Source: a bacterium (GTDB taxonomy: Bacteria > Fidelibacterota > Marinisomatia > Marinisomatales > JAHJCW01). Taken from it: a stretch of 51,638 nt of DNA. The notes beneath the pieces are model-generated. The model was not told the origin of the DNA. It saw only the letters and a list, made by a program, of their open reading frames with translations, and did no database searches. The position numbers were made by a program, and so were the translations under genes. Where the stretch lies: contig JANQGY010000016.1 of assembly GCA_028282845.1 (NCBI GenBank), positions 1-51,638 of the forward strand, read 5' to 3'. Below are positions 18,778 to 29,092 of the stretch, piece after piece (position 1 is the first letter of the stretch; each line of letters begins with the position of its first letter).

Positions 18778-19412
18778 TTATATTTCCCAATTACGGTCTC
18801 ATTACCTTTAATACGTTGTCCTGTTTCTACAAGCACATTTACGGCGGGGGGTAATATAACATCAGTACGTGAACCAAACATAATAAATCCGAACCGTCCG
18901 CCCTGCACCATTTTTTCGCCTGTCTTCGCATAGCAATGAATACGACGGGCTAATATTCCGGCAATCTGCTTAACTTTTACCATACCTAATTCGGTTCGAA
19001 AAACTGTAGTAACTTGCTCGTTAACATCAGCAGCATCATGCCGATAGGCCGATATAAACTGACCTGAGTTTCGTTCTGTTGAAATTACTTCTCCGTCAAT
19101 CGGAACACGGTTTACATGAACATTGAACACATTCAGGAAAATTGAGACCAAGGTACAATTTTCCCCCACCTCAGGATCATCAATAGTTTGAATATTGGTG
19201 ATTTTTCCATCAGCCGGAGCAATTACGATATTTTTCTCATCCGGAATTTTGCGCTCGGGATCACGAAAAAAATTCAGACTAAATGCCAATAAAAAAGAAC
19301 TGATCCCGCCGAGAATTTGAAAAATCGGAAGTCTGATGAAAATTCCGATAAGAAACAATCCCGATGTTAGAATTAACAAAATACTTAATAGTTTACGTCC
19401 TTCCGGTGCCAA
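18774..19412 (-). CDS. psd: Phosphatidylserine decarboxylase, short type
   Basis: 212 aa. N-terminal membrane helices (about 8-50), then the catalytic core with APADGKI and NVFNVHVNRVPIDG. The self-cleavage site is FGSRTDV near residue 185, so Gly-Ser cleavage would give a pyruvoyl alpha chain, as in the short (type II, GSRVD-like) class rather than the LGST class. Second step of phosphatidylethanolamine synthesis. Confidence 0.95.
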   Translation of the reverse strand: MAPEGRKLLSILLILTSGLFLIGIFIRLPIFQILGGISSFLLAFSLNFFRDPERKIPDEKNIVIAPADGKITNIQTIDDPEVGENCTLVSIFLNVFNVHVNRVPIDGEVISTERNSGQFISAYRHDAADVNEQVTTVFRTELGMVKVKQIAGILARRIHCYAKTGEKMVQGGRFGFIMFGSRTDVILPPAVNVLVETGQRIKGNETVIGKYK

Positions 19413-19415
19413 AAT

Positions 19416-20513
19416 TTATGTCCTCCTCAAACGACCGAGTTTTAAGATTACATTGCTATATTTACCATCACGGTAAATTCGTAATCTTAATTTATCTCCG
19501 GGTCTTAGATCATTGGTGTTTATAATATCAATAATATCCGAAGCAGAATTGACCGCAATATTATTCACCGAAACAATAATATCGGCAACTTCGATACCCG
19601 CATTTTCAGCTGCACTATTACGATCTATTTCAATTACTATTGCACCGTCATCAAACGGTATATCTAAATAACTGGCAATTCTAGCATTGTTCGGTTGAAC
19701 CTGAATTCCGGTATAGAAATTGCGATCAATTTCACCAAATTCCTGTAATTCAGCCGCTATTGTGATGGCTTTATTTATCGGAATCGCAAATCCGATTCCA
19801 ATTGAACCTTCCGAATAATTTGATCCGGAAAATATAAAAGTATTGATGGCAATTACTTCTCCCAAAGTATTCACTAAAGGACCACCACTGTTACCCGGAT
19901 TTATTGCCGCATCGGTTTGGATCATATCTTGATATACTCGGCCGGTAGATTCGATAGTTCCGAAATCCATATCCACCGCACTGATGATTCCCGCCGTGGC
20001 GGTTGGCTCATCATTTACATCGAACAAACCGAACGGATTACCAAGTGCGATTGCCCACTCACCGATTATCAAATTATCCGAATCACCAATCTCAGCGTAT
20101 GGAAAATCACTGCCTTCGAGTTTCAATAATGATAGATCGGTTAACGGATCGGAACCGATTATCACAGCAGGATATTCGTTACCACCGGGTAATGTTACGA
20201 CAATCTCAAGCGCATTTTCGATAACGTGATGATTGCTAATTACATAACCATCCGGACTAATCACAACTCCTGAACCGGTACTTTTAACCCGTTCGCGGTG
20301 TAGCTCATAAGGGAAAAGGTTTCTAAAAAACGGATCATCAAATAATGAATTAGTACGATATTCTCGCAATTGCACAACATTTATACTCGCTACTGCCGGA
20401 CTAACTTTTTGGATCGCATTAGTAATCGCATTAGTGCGCGACTCTAAGACCGAACTTTGCGCATATGTCAATCCTGAAATAAGTATAAATAAAAAGAAAT
20501 TTTTAGTTTTCAT
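19416..20513 (-). CDS. HtrA/DegP-like periplasmic serine protease with one PDZ
   Basis: 365 aa: signal peptide (1-18), chymotrypsin-like domain with His96 (SNHHV), Asp126 (PLTDLS) and Ser209 (GNSGGP), then a single PDZ domain (about 265-355). This is the DegS/HhoA-like layout, with one PDZ rather than two. Predicted envelope protein quality control. It lies three bases upstream of psd and overlaps truA by 11 bases. Confidence 0.94.
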   Translation of the reverse strand: MKTKNFFLFILISGLTYAQSSVLESRTNAITNAIQKVSPAVASINVVQLREYRTNSLFDDPFFRNLFPYELHRERVKSTGSGVVISPDGYVISNHHVIENALEIVVTLPGGNEYPAVIIGSDPLTDLSLLKLEGSDFPYAEIGDSDNLIIGEWAIALGNPFGLFDVNDEPTATAGIISAVDMDFGTIESTGRVYQDMIQTDAAINPGNSGGPLVNTLGEVIAINTFIFSGSNYSEGSIGIGFAIPINKAITIAAELQEFGEIDRNFYTGIQVQPNNARIASYLDIPFDDGAIVIEIDRNSAAENAGIEVADIIVSVNNIAVNSASDIIDIINTNDLRPGDKLRLRIYRDGKYSNVILKLGRLRRT

Positions 20514-21237
20514 AATCTATTCCCATTAAAATTAATCCTTGCGGGGGCGCCATAAACACTTTTGCATCTTTTTGAGGCTTGTCCAATAAATTTAAAAATT
20601 GTTCAATTGATATTTTACCAATAACGCTCGCAATCATTGTACCAACCAAATATCTAACCATGTGATGTAAAAATCTGTTCCCGCAAATTTTGAATGTAAT
20701 CATTTCTTGATTCTCAATCCACTCTGATTGATATATTTCACAGATTGTATTATCCAAATTTTTATTCAATTTTGAGAACGACAAAAAATCATGTTTTCCT
20801 AATAATAGTTTGGCATATTGATTCAACACCGCCAAATCCATCGGTTCGGTCAACCATGCCTGATTATTGAACAATAAATTTTCACCGGTATAGCATTGAT
20901 AATTATAATGACGTCTTTTAGCGGAGAACCGTGCATGAAAATCATCTGCGGTAATTTTTAAATCCGATACTCGTATGCTCTGAGGTAAACGGGCATTAAG
21001 CGCTTTAAGTAAGTCAGCATCCGTCAATTTAGTGCTTATATCAAAATGTGCAACTTGTCCAAGGGCATGCACGCCAGTGTCTGTTCGACCGGCTCCGGTA
21101 ACTGCAACTCTATTATTCGTATTGAGTGGTTTTAGTGCTTCTTCGATTGCTCCCTGAATAGTCGGTTTGTCAGATTGGCTCTGCCAACCAAAAAATTTTG
21201 AACCACCATATTTTATATTGATTTTATAACGCGGCAC
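20503..21237 (-). CDS. truA: tRNA pseudouridine(38-40) synthase
   Basis: 244 aa. The catalytic motif GAGRTDTGVHALGQ has Asp53. Further TruA motifs: GWQSQ near 18, RRHYNYQ, FLHHMVRYLVGT. Modifies positions 38-40 in the anticodon arm of tRNA. Overlaps ecfT by 14 bases. Confidence 0.96.
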   Translation of the reverse strand: MPRYKINIKYGGSKFFGWQSQSDKPTIQGAIEEALKPLNTNNRVAVTGAGRTDTGVHALGQVAHFDISTKLTDADLLKALNARLPQSIRVSDLKITADDFHARFSAKRRHYNYQCYTGENLLFNNQAWLTEPMDLAVLNQYAKLLLGKHDFLSFSKLNKNLDNTICEIYQSEWIENQEMITFKICGNRFLHHMVRYLVGTMIASVIGKISIEQFLNLLDKPQKDAKVFMAPPQGLILMGIDYEN

Positions 21238-21946
21238 GGTAGTTCGTTAAAATAATTCCTATTATTAAAGCTATCAGCAACATCAAATCTGTGATTTTAA
21301 AGGCAATTGTCTGCGCAATCCCGCGCGGCACAACATTGCCGTATCCTCTTTGCTTCATGACATTGGCTGTATTTTCCGCTTTCAGATAGCTCTGTATTAT
21401 CAGTCCCGGAATATCGTTGGCAATTGATTTTACCTTGCCCCATTTTCTATTTTCATTTTTCAGTCCCAAAGCTCGTTTGGAACGATTGATCGCGTCCCAT
21501 TCTTGTTGAAATGACGGATAAAACCGCAGAGTTAATTCCAGAAAGATGAAGATATCGTCAATCCATTTCCATTTAAGCTTAGATTTTGACCAGATTGATC
21601 GTAAAGCGCGAATTAAATCCTGATCTTTTGAAGATATGATATATACGGACATTACAGTAACCAACAAAAGTAATTTGGAAATTGCAATGCCGGCTTCGGC
21701 GATTATTTGAAGCCAGGTTGAATTTGTGAAAACAAATGAGATAATTACATAGATAAAAATGAAGAAGGGCAAAAATAGAATAAACGGTTTGATCTGTTTG
21801 AATATTATTCCTATTTGGCCTCTGTTAATAAATAATAATATGACTATTAGAACAAAAAATAGTCCTAATCCTGTCCAAGTTTCACTGAGAATAATTGTAA
21901 TTGCCAGACCAAAATAAAAGGTAAATGTTACTATGGGATTTAGCAC
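21224..21946 (-). CDS. EcfT-like transmembrane component of an ECF transporter
   Basis: 240 aa with about five membrane helices. The T-component signature for coupling to the ATPases is seen in SKRALGLKN and near the end in AENTANVMKQRGYG, the A-x-x-R-G pattern. Normally it works with EcfA ATPases and a substrate-specific S subunit in vitamin or metal uptake; neither gene is in this window, so it may serve a shared, split module. Confidence 0.85.
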   Translation of the reverse strand: MLNPIVTFTFYFGLAITIILSETWTGLGLFFVLIVILLFINRGQIGIIFKQIKPFILFLPFFIFIYVIISFVFTNSTWLQIIAEAGIAISKLLLLVTVMSVYIISSKDQDLIRALRSIWSKSKLKWKWIDDIFIFLELTLRFYPSFQQEWDAINRSKRALGLKNENRKWGKVKSIANDIPGLIIQSYLKAENTANVMKQRGYGNVVPRGIAQTIAFKITDLMLLIALIIGIILTNYRAAL

Positions 21947-21950
21947 TGTT

Positions 21951-22589
21951 TTAAAATGAAATTTGCAATGAATAGCTTAGGTCTTTCCGTTGCGGATTGT
22001 AAAACGATAACACTTCAACAGTATCATTGATGGAAATATTTTTTAGGTAGAAAGCGTCTATGGCCGAAATAATATGATTGATTATTATACCGCCAATTAT
22101 AAATTTTCCAATTAGCTCATAATTGTCGCTCTCAATTCGCAGGTCTTCAAATCTCTCCCGATTCTTTTCTGAATCCCATTGCCAACGCCACATTTCATCA
22201 TCAGGATATAGAGCATCATATTCACGCCAGCGTAAATGTTCGTCATTATAATCTTCGCTCGAGTTATAATTACCAATATCCACCCAATATTGATGTCCCT
22301 TACCGCTGTCTTTAGTCCCGGCATGTTCCGCTGCCATTGCTATATAAGTATCTTTCACATTGTTAGATTTTATAAAACTGAAAGCGGACAATGACACGCC
22401 GAGGACTTCGCCACTGATAAAAAAATTACCGCGTTTTGGATGATCCAAAGCGTATTGACCCCAACCGGGAAGAATAATTGATTTAAAGACCGGAGAGAAT
22501 TTCACTTTATCCTTTTCTATATTTTGCGCATAATGCGCATTAATAGAAAAGATAATGACTATAACTATGATCTTGAACTTCTTAACCAT
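21951..22589 (-). CDS. DUF5683 family exported protein
   Basis: The ATG at 22589 (MVKKFKIIVI) gives a signal peptide and is preferred over 22625, which lies deep inside lnt; AGCAGG stands directly before it. Residues after the signal include SPVFKSIILPGWGQYALDHPKRG, typical of DUF5683, followed by a hydrophobic helix (GEVLGVSLSAFSFI). A second hydrophobic segment near the end (IGKFIIGGIIINHIISAIDA) fits. Function unknown. About 212 aa. Confidence 0.75.
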   Translation of the reverse strand: MVKKFKIIVIVIIFSINAHYAQNIEKDKVKFSPVFKSIILPGWGQYALDHPKRGNFFISGEVLGVSLSAFSFIKSNNVKDTYIAMAAEHAGTKDSGKGHQYWVDIGNYNSSEDYNDEHLRWREYDALYPDDEMWRWQWDSEKNRERFEDLRIESDNYELIGKFIIGGIIINHIISAIDAFYLKNISINDTVEVLSFYNPQRKDLSYSLQISF

Positions 22590-24058
22590 CCTGCTAACAT
22601 TATTAATATTGTCAATAATACACAAATTATTGCGAAAACATCACCGTATTTCGTATAAAAAGTTAACTGTTGAGACGGAACTATTTCAGCTTTGAATATT
22701 TTCTTTGCACCCAAAGGCACTTTGTTTTCCACAATTCCTGTTGGATTAATAACGCCTGAAATACCGGTGTTGGCGCACCTTACAATAGGAACTCGATTCT
22801 CCACCGCACGCAGTTTTGCCAACTCAAAATGTTGATACGGACCTGACGATTTACCTAACCACCCGTCGTTGGCTTCAATCGTCAAAAACTGCGCGCCATT
22901 CTGAACAAACTTACGCAACAGGCTTGGAATACTTGATTCATAACATATAACGTTTGAGAATTTTACGGAATCAACTTCAAAAACCGTGTACTCGGCCCCT
23001 TGTAAAAAATTAGCTTGGCCGAAATTTAATTTTTTTAGCATCGGGAATTTTCCTGAGAGCGGAATATATTCAGCAAACGGTACTAAATGTTTTTTATGAT
23101 ACATTTTAGTATTGCCGAGCGCATCAATAAAGATACTGCTATTAAAATATTGTTTATTCCCATCATCATCAATAATGCGATCAACGGTGCCCGATAATAA
23201 TGGAGTTTTGGCTTCAATCAGCTTATGAGCGATCGGCTGCCGGCGATAATTTGACAATCGTAAATAAGCGGGTACCGCCGATTCCGGCCACAACACTAAA
23301 TCGGGTTCAAGGATCAGAGCACTGTCAAGTAAGCCGTGCATTAGTTCAAAAATTGCGTCACGTGATTCGGGCTCCCATTTCTCATCCGGATTTATATTTG
23401 GTTGAGTTACCGCAATTGAAATTGTTGGTGACTGCGGACTCTCAAATGAATTTATCCTGACAATACCATATAATAACATTATCAAAAACAACGCTCCGAC
23501 CACGAGTAAATACTTCAATTTTTTCAATGACACCATTCCTAAATACAAGGCAACATTTATTAATATTATCCACAATGCAATGCCATAAGTTCCGCTGTAA
23601 TCGGCGATTTGTATCAGAGGTAGATATGCGGTCTGCGTCAAGGCAATATTGATCCAGGGAAATCCTAATGCCCCAAAGCTACGGAGATATTCCATTGCCA
23701 CCCAGGCAAATGGTAACACTAATAATCCCGATGAAAATTTCTTTTCGGCATAAGCGACGAAAATACCGAACAATACCCAAAATATGCTTAGATATAATAC
23801 CGCTCCGATCAACGATGCAAATACGACCAAAAAACTTGCTCCGCTGTTCATTCCGATCCAATACAGTGAAATAAGATTGGCGGTGATTGAGGCAAGAAAA
23901 GCGTATCTTGCTGCAAGTTTTGGTGTTACTTTTAACAAAATATGGATTAACGGAATAAATCCGATAAAAATGAAAAAACCGCTGTGCAACGGCGGATATG
24001 CTATACCGATTAATATTCCGGAAAGAATTGCTAATTGCCAATATGGTCGGTTTAACAT
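22565..24058 (-). CDS. lnt: Apolipoprotein N-acyltransferase
   Basis: 497 aa: about six N-terminal membrane helices, a nitrilase-type domain (about 210-460) and a final membrane helix (about 470-490). Catalytic signatures: WPESAVP (Glu), the KKHLVPFAEYIPL segment (Lys) and VICYESSIP (Cys). Adds the third acyl chain to lipoproteins, consistent with many lipoproteins in this window. Stop adjoins ruvX by zero bases. Confidence 0.95.
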   Translation of the reverse strand: MLNRPYWQLAILSGILIGIAYPPLHSGFFIFIGFIPLIHILLKVTPKLAARYAFLASITANLISLYWIGMNSGASFLVVFASLIGAVLYLSIFWVLFGIFVAYAEKKFSSGLLVLPFAWVAMEYLRSFGALGFPWINIALTQTAYLPLIQIADYSGTYGIALWIILINVALYLGMVSLKKLKYLLVVGALFLIMLLYGIVRINSFESPQSPTISIAVTQPNINPDEKWEPESRDAIFELMHGLLDSALILEPDLVLWPESAVPAYLRLSNYRRQPIAHKLIEAKTPLLSGTVDRIIDDDGNKQYFNSSIFIDALGNTKMYHKKHLVPFAEYIPLSGKFPMLKKLNFGQANFLQGAEYTVFEVDSVKFSNVICYESSIPSLLRKFVQNGAQFLTIEANDGWLGKSSGPYQHFELAKLRAVENRVPIVRCANTGISGVINPTGIVENKVPLGAKKIFKAEIVPSQQLTFYTKYGDVFAIICVLLTILIMLAGWLRSSRS

Positions 24059-24475
24059 TTAACTGCCGTAATTTTTATCAATGTATTGTTGTAATAAAAT
24101 CGCAGCGGCAGTTTCATCAATGAGTTCCTTCTTGCCCTTAAGGTTAACTCCATCTTCCTGATATAATTTTTTAGCCGACTGTGAAGTTAGTCTTTCATCT
24201 TGAAATGCAACTTCAATTCCTGTCTTTTTTAATTCTTCCGCAAATTTGATTACATGTTCCGTCTGAGCAGTAGAATTGCCTTTCATTCCGATCGGTAAAC
24301 CGATCACCACCAAGGTAATATCGAACTCCTCGATAATACTTGATATTGCCCTAATTGCTTCTGTTTGATTGCTAACAACAATTGTTTTAAGCGGCGAAGC
24401 GATCAAAGGAATGGGATCGGATAGGGCTAATCCTATCCGCCTGTCACCATGATCAATGCCAAGCAGTCTCCCCAC
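24059..24475 (-). CDS. ruvX: RuvX/YqgF family Holliday junction resolvase-like protein
   Basis: 138 aa RNase H-like fold with GIDHGDRRIGLALSD, the GLPIGMKG loop and DERLTSQSAKK, matching YqgF. Works in 16S rRNA maturation and possibly recombination. Upstream of lnt in one run of genes. Confidence 0.94.
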   Translation of the reverse strand: MGRLLGIDHGDRRIGLALSDPIPLIASPLKTIVVSNQTEAIRAISSIIEEFDITLVVIGLPIGMKGNSTAQTEHVIKFAEELKKTGIEVAFQDERLTSQSAKKLYQEDGVNLKGKKELIDETAAAILLQQYIDKNYGS

Positions 24476-24490
24476 TTAAATAATATTTAT

Positions 24491-24799
24491 TTAAATGGGT
24501 TTCTTTAACTGTTGTTTTAAAATTTTGCCGGGTTTGAAATGGGATTTCTTATGTGCCGGAACGTAAACTTCCTCATTGGTGCGAGGATTACGTGCCCGTG
24601 GTTTTGCTTTAGTTGGTTTTACCTCAAACACGCCAAAATTGCGAACTTCGATTCTAATATTGTCATAATCAGTACTCATCATTTCGCGCATTGTAGTAAA
24701 TATCTGATCCACAAACGGAGCTGTCTGTTCATAAGAAGCGTTTATGTTTCTTGCGACTTTCCTGACAATATCCTTTTTGGTATAAGTTCTATTACTCAT
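24491..24799 (-). CDS. HU/IHF family DNA-binding protein
   Basis: 102 aa: TKKDIVRKVARNI at the start, VRNFGVFEVKPTKAK and the DNA-binding arm RARNPRTNEEVYVPAHKKSHFKPGK-like pattern (key residues RARNPRT and FKPG). HU/IHF type nucleoid protein. Starts four bases before the rel stop, so coupled with rel. Confidence 0.95.
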   Translation of the reverse strand: MSNRTYTKKDIVRKVARNINASYEQTAPFVDQIFTTMREMMSTDYDNIRIEVRNFGVFEVKPTKAKPRARNPRTNEEVYVPAHKKSHFKPGKILKQQLKKPI

Positions 24800-26994
24800 T
24801 CTTTATCTGTCCTTTCTACAAAATCTATCTCTTTTATTGTTATTAATTTTTTAATCATTCTATCTAATTGTTTTACATTATTTACTCGAACTATGAAAAA
24901 TGCTGTTGCAAAATTGTCGGTGACTTTTAAATCAACACTTGAAATATTGATATTTAGTGATGATATGCACTCACTGATCTTTTTAAGAATTCCCGGTGAA
25001 TCTTGACTGATGACTTTAACCCGGGCACTGAATAATTCCGTTTTGGAAACATCCCATTCAACCGGTATTAGCCGATCCGAGTCCTCATTAAGAATCGGTA
25101 AACTGTTACAATTGGTGCGATGAACAGTCAATCCGCGTCCTCTTGTTATGAAACCGACCATCTCGTCACCCGGTATTGGATTACAGCACTTCCCAAAATT
25201 GACCATCAGATCCTTAATCCCCTGCAGCTTGATTCCCTTTGATGACGATCGTGCAATGTCTAAGAATCTTCTCTGTTTCTCCTGATCTCCTTCATCATCA
25301 ACAACATCTTCTTTTGGTCTGAGTTTTCTAAATATGTCGCGAACCAATAAATTGCCGTTACCAAGTGATTCATATAATTTATCCAAAGAGTTCAAACCAA
25401 ACTTCTCGTAAGAGCCTTTAATCTCCTCAAGATCCTGTGTGCGCTTCAAACGGCGCAGTGTTTTTTCGAGTATATCCTTTCCCATTTTAATGCTCTTTTT
25501 ACTTTGCTGATCCCGCAGATAACGATTAATTAAGTTGCGCGCTTTAGACGTAGCTACAAATTTTAGCCAGCCAAAACTCGGTTCCTGAGTTGCGCTTGTG
25601 ATTATTTCAACTATATCACCATTTTTTAATTGCGTGTTCAAGGGTTGAATCTTATGATTTATCTTACAACCTAAACAATGCAGTCCCACTTCCGTATGGA
25701 TTTGGAATGCAAAATCAATCGGGGTCGAATTAACCGGCAATTTCTGTAAATCACCTTTTGGCGTAAATACAAATATTTCGTCATCAAACATATCAATCTT
25801 AAGCAGATTCATGAACTCCGCCGGATCAGCCGACTCATCTTTTAATATGTTAACCAATTCCCTTAGCCATTTGATATTGCTGTCAAGATCAGACGTTTTA
25901 GTTTGGTTCTCTTTATACCGCCAATGAGCTGCGACACCAATTTCAGCCGTCTCATCCATTTCTTTGGTCCTGATCTGAATTTCTGTCAATTGGCCTTTGG
26001 AATCCACAATTGTAGTGTGAATTGACTGATAACCGTTCGATTTTGGTGTTGCAATAAAATCTTTAAATCTATCTTGTATCGGAGAATACATTTGATGAAT
26101 AATGCCTAATGCCAGATAGCATTCCTCCACTTTATCTACGACAATTCTAATAGCATAGATATCGAATATTTCCTCAAAGTCTTTACCACGCTTTTCCATC
26201 TTGCCATAAATGGAAGAATGCGATTTAATTCTACCATTAATATCAGCATCCAAATTATAGTTTTTTAATTCACGTTTAACCGGAGTTATTACATTCAGAA
26301 TAATCTTGTCGCGTTCTTTCTGCGAAGCTTTCAATTTCTTTTCAATTTGCTGATGGGCTTCTTTATGCAGAATTTTCAGTACCAAATCCTCCAGTTCCCA
26401 TTTGATAGCCGCCATTCCCAAACGATGCGCTAAAGGAACATAAATCTCGGATGTTTCTTCGGCTATGCGTTTTTGTTTGTCTTCGGGAAGATATTTGATA
26501 GTACGCATATTGTGCATACGGTCAGCAAATTTGATTATGATAACTCTTAAGTCTTTAGCCACAGACAGTAACAGCTTCATAAAATTACCGGCTTGTTTGG
26601 CTTGTTTAGTCGAAAATTGAATACCGCCTAACTTGGTAACACCATCTACAAGCTCGGCTATGTCCTTGCCGAATCGCTGTTCCAAATCTTGAAAAGTGGC
26701 TTCGGTATCCTCGATCGTGTCATGTAACAGACCGGCAATCACAGTATTATGATCCATCCCCCATGATGCTAATATCTGTCCAACCGCTAAACAATGCTCA
26801 AAATATGGTTTTCCCGAACTGCGCGTTTGCCCTTCGTGGTGGTGCATCGCATAATCATAGGCAAGCCAAACTTTTGTTTTAAGTTGATCCTTATCGGTAT
26901 TGATCGGCAAGGTCATTTCATCAAATAATGAAACAAACGGTTTCGGATATTCACCGCCAAATTGCGGCATAAATTTGGCAAGCGGATTCTGCAT
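24796..26994 (-). CDS. rel: Bifunctional (p)ppGpp synthetase/hydrolase
   Basis: 732 aa Rel/SpoT: HD hydrolase domain (about 30-190) with LLHDTIEDT and FADRMHNMR, so hydrolase is intact; synthetase domain (about 240-350) with RFKDFIATPKSNGYQS, the RXKD form typical of bifunctional enzymes; TGS (about 395-460); zinc-finger/ACT region (about 560-732) with CCNPIPGD. Stringent response regulator. One-base overlap with dnaB. Confidence 0.95.
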   Translation of the reverse strand: MQNPLAKFMPQFGGEYPKPFVSLFDEMTLPINTDKDQLKTKVWLAYDYAMHHHEGQTRSSGKPYFEHCLAVGQILASWGMDHNTVIAGLLHDTIEDTEATFQDLEQRFGKDIAELVDGVTKLGGIQFSTKQAKQAGNFMKLLLSVAKDLRVIIIKFADRMHNMRTIKYLPEDKQKRIAEETSEIYVPLAHRLGMAAIKWELEDLVLKILHKEAHQQIEKKLKASQKERDKIILNVITPVKRELKNYNLDADINGRIKSHSSIYGKMEKRGKDFEEIFDIYAIRIVVDKVEECYLALGIIHQMYSPIQDRFKDFIATPKSNGYQSIHTTIVDSKGQLTEIQIRTKEMDETAEIGVAAHWRYKENQTKTSDLDSNIKWLRELVNILKDESADPAEFMNLLKIDMFDDEIFVFTPKGDLQKLPVNSTPIDFAFQIHTEVGLHCLGCKINHKIQPLNTQLKNGDIVEIITSATQEPSFGWLKFVATSKARNLINRYLRDQQSKKSIKMGKDILEKTLRRLKRTQDLEEIKGSYEKFGLNSLDKLYESLGNGNLLVRDIFRKLRPKEDVVDDEGDQEKQRRFLDIARSSSKGIKLQGIKDLMVNFGKCCNPIPGDEMVGFITRGRGLTVHRTNCNSLPILNEDSDRLIPVEWDVSKTELFSARVKVISQDSPGILKKISECISSLNINISSVDLKVTDNFATAFFIVRVNNVKQLDRMIKKLITIKEIDFVERTDKE

Positions 26995-28418
26995 TAGAAA
27001 GGTGTTTCTTCGTTATTTGATTCCGAATAAGGAATATCTTCAGTATAACGTGCTAAATTGTCGAAACGTGCATATTGCTCGATAAATGCTGTTTTGATTT
27101 TGCCAGTCGGACCATTTCTTTGTTTGGCAATAATTATTTCGGCAGCTTTTTTGTCGGGATCATTATCGAAATCGTCCATGCTGTCGTCAGATTGTTGGAA
27201 TTTCTTATAGAACCAATCACGGTATAGAAACATAACAACATCCGAGTCCTGCTCAATCGCACCACTTTCTCTCAAATCCGATAAGATCGGTCGTTTATCA
27301 GTTCTCTGCTCAACCGCTCTCGATAACTGCGACAAAGCAATGACCGGAATGTTCAATTCCTTAGCAAGGGCTTTTAATGATCGTGTAATAACGGAAATTT
27401 CCTGTTGACGGTTTTCTACATTGCGCGGTCCCTGCATCAATTGTAAATAATCAACAATTATCAATTCAATATTGTGCTCAGCCATAATCCGTCGGGCTTT
27501 AGACCGCACCTCCAAAACCGATATAGCAGGGGTATCGTCAATATAGATCGGAGCTTCAGCTAAGGTGCCGACATGAATACTTAAATTTTTCCACTGCTTC
27601 TGCGGTAAATTACCCGTTCTGACCAAATGACTATTTACCCGCGCTTCGGCACAGAGCATCCGCATTGCGAGCTCCTGATTAGCCATTTCCAAACTGAAAA
27701 TACCAACACCATGTTTATTGTCAACAGCAGCATTCCTTGCTATTGTTAAAGCTAAAGCCGTCTTTCCCATGGATGGTCTGCCGGCGATCACAATTAATTC
27801 ACCGGGATGGAAGCCTGCTGTCAAATTATCCAAATCAACTAATCCTGACGGAACTCCGGTAATCAAACCACCCTTGGCACTTTTGGCATCCAAAGATTCA
27901 AACGATTCATGCAGGATTGGATCAAGATGAACAAAACCGCCTTTCAATCTTCTTTGTGTAATTTTGAAAATTGATTGTTCGGCAGCATCAAGGATATCAT
28001 CAACACCTTCGCGATCGTCATAAGCCTTGCTTGCCAAATCATGCGATAAAAGGATCAATTGCCTCAATAATGCTTTTTCAAGAACAATTTTGGCGTAACT
28101 TTCTACGTTGGCGGTTGTTGGTACCGATTCAACAAGTCCGGTAATATAGTAGGCTCCGCCGACCGCTTCCAATTCTTTGTTTTTCTTCAGTTTATCTACA
28201 ACAGATACCGTATCTATCGGTTCGCTTTCCTGAAATAAACCCGTCATCACCGAGTAAATTTTATTATGTGCATCCTTATAAAAATGTTCAGGGCTGAGCC
28301 ATTGTATCGCCTTTGCGACGGCTTCCTTATTGGTCAACATTGCACCTAATACGGCTTGTTCACCCTCAATAGATTGCGGTTGTACATTTAATACATTGCT
28401 GTCTTTTTTATCTGCCAT
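26994..28418 (-). CDS. dnaB: Replicative DNA helicase
   Basis: 474 aa. N-terminal dimerisation domain (about 15-115), RecA-like ATPase with Walker A GRPSMGKT at 213-220, IIVDYLQLM (Walker B) and SQLSRAVEQR. No intein seen. Ring helicase of the replication fork. Confidence 0.96.
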   Translation of the reverse strand: MADKKDSNVLNVQPQSIEGEQAVLGAMLTNKEAVAKAIQWLSPEHFYKDAHNKIYSVMTGLFQESEPIDTVSVVDKLKKNKELEAVGGAYYITGLVESVPTTANVESYAKIVLEKALLRQLILLSHDLASKAYDDREGVDDILDAAEQSIFKITQRRLKGGFVHLDPILHESFESLDAKSAKGGLITGVPSGLVDLDNLTAGFHPGELIVIAGRPSMGKTALALTIARNAAVDNKHGVGIFSLEMANQELAMRMLCAEARVNSHLVRTGNLPQKQWKNLSIHVGTLAEAPIYIDDTPAISVLEVRSKARRIMAEHNIELIIVDYLQLMQGPRNVENRQQEISVITRSLKALAKELNIPVIALSQLSRAVEQRTDKRPILSDLRESGAIEQDSDVVMFLYRDWFYKKFQQSDDSMDDFDNDPDKKAAEIIIAKQRNGPTGKIKTAFIEQYARFDNLARYTEDIPYSESNNEETPF

Positions 28419-28419
28419 A

Positions 28420-29082
28420 TTAATTATCCAAAATTGATCTGATCCATTTAAAATCTTCCCATGCCGCCGGTTTCAATCCCGCATTCCGTAAGAGTGCCGC
28501 CGGATGATAAGTTACTATCAGCGGAGTACCGTAGTAATCATGCAATTTCCCACGCATGTCTTTTAACGGGGCTTCCAATTTTAGCAATGTCTTACCTGCA
28601 ACACGACCGAGGGCTACCAATAATTTGGGTTGCATGATTCTTATCTGTTTTAATAGATATGGTTCGCATTCAACTACTTCCTGAGCAAGCGGATCACGGT
28701 TATTAGGCGGACGGCATTTTAACACGTTACAAATGTAAACGTCCTTATTTCTACTGCGGCTTATGGCAGCTAAAATCTTATCTAATAATTTACCGGCACG
28801 ACCGACAAACGGTTCGCCCAAGCGATCCTCTTCGGCTCCCGGAGCTTCACCGACCAGCATCAAGTTAGCATTTGGATCGCCAACGCCAAAAACAAACTTA
28901 TTTCTAGTCGCGCCTAATGAACATTTTTGACAATCCTTTATTTCTTGATGGAATTTTTCAAGTTCATCACCGGGGTTTTCACTTTTTGACGTAGATTCAA
29001 GTTTTGAATCTAAATATAATTCATCACCGAACAATTCTTCGGTCTGTCTTAAATAATTTGCGACCATTTTATTTAGATTCAT
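28420..29082 (-). CDS. Uracil-DNA glycosylase, family 4 (4Fe-4S)
   Basis: 220 aa. [10 protein letters not shown] at about 53-62, [34 protein letters not shown] and a later ECEPY give the four Fe-S cysteines; THPAA-type end YHPAALLRN. Removes uracil from DNA. An N-terminal helical extension of about 40 residues, as in the DNA polymerase-related (SPO1) class. Ten bases after rpoZ. Confidence 0.92.
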   Translation of the reverse strand: MNLNKMVANYLRQTEELFGDELYLDSKLESTSKSENPGDELEKFHQEIKDCQKCSLGATRNKFVFGVGDPNANLMLVGEAPGAEEDRLGEPFVGRAGKLLDKILAAISRSRNKDVYICNVLKCRPPNNRDPLAQEVVECEPYLLKQIRIMQPKLLVALGRVAGKTLLKLEAPLKDMRGKLHDYYGTPLIVTYHPAALLRNAGLKPAAWEDFKWIRSILDN

Positions 29083-29092
29083 CTACCGAAAA

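Noticed and set aside
22590..22625. Longer start for the DUF5683 gene
   Set aside because: It would add a non-signal segment inside lnt; ATG 22589 starts a good signal peptide.
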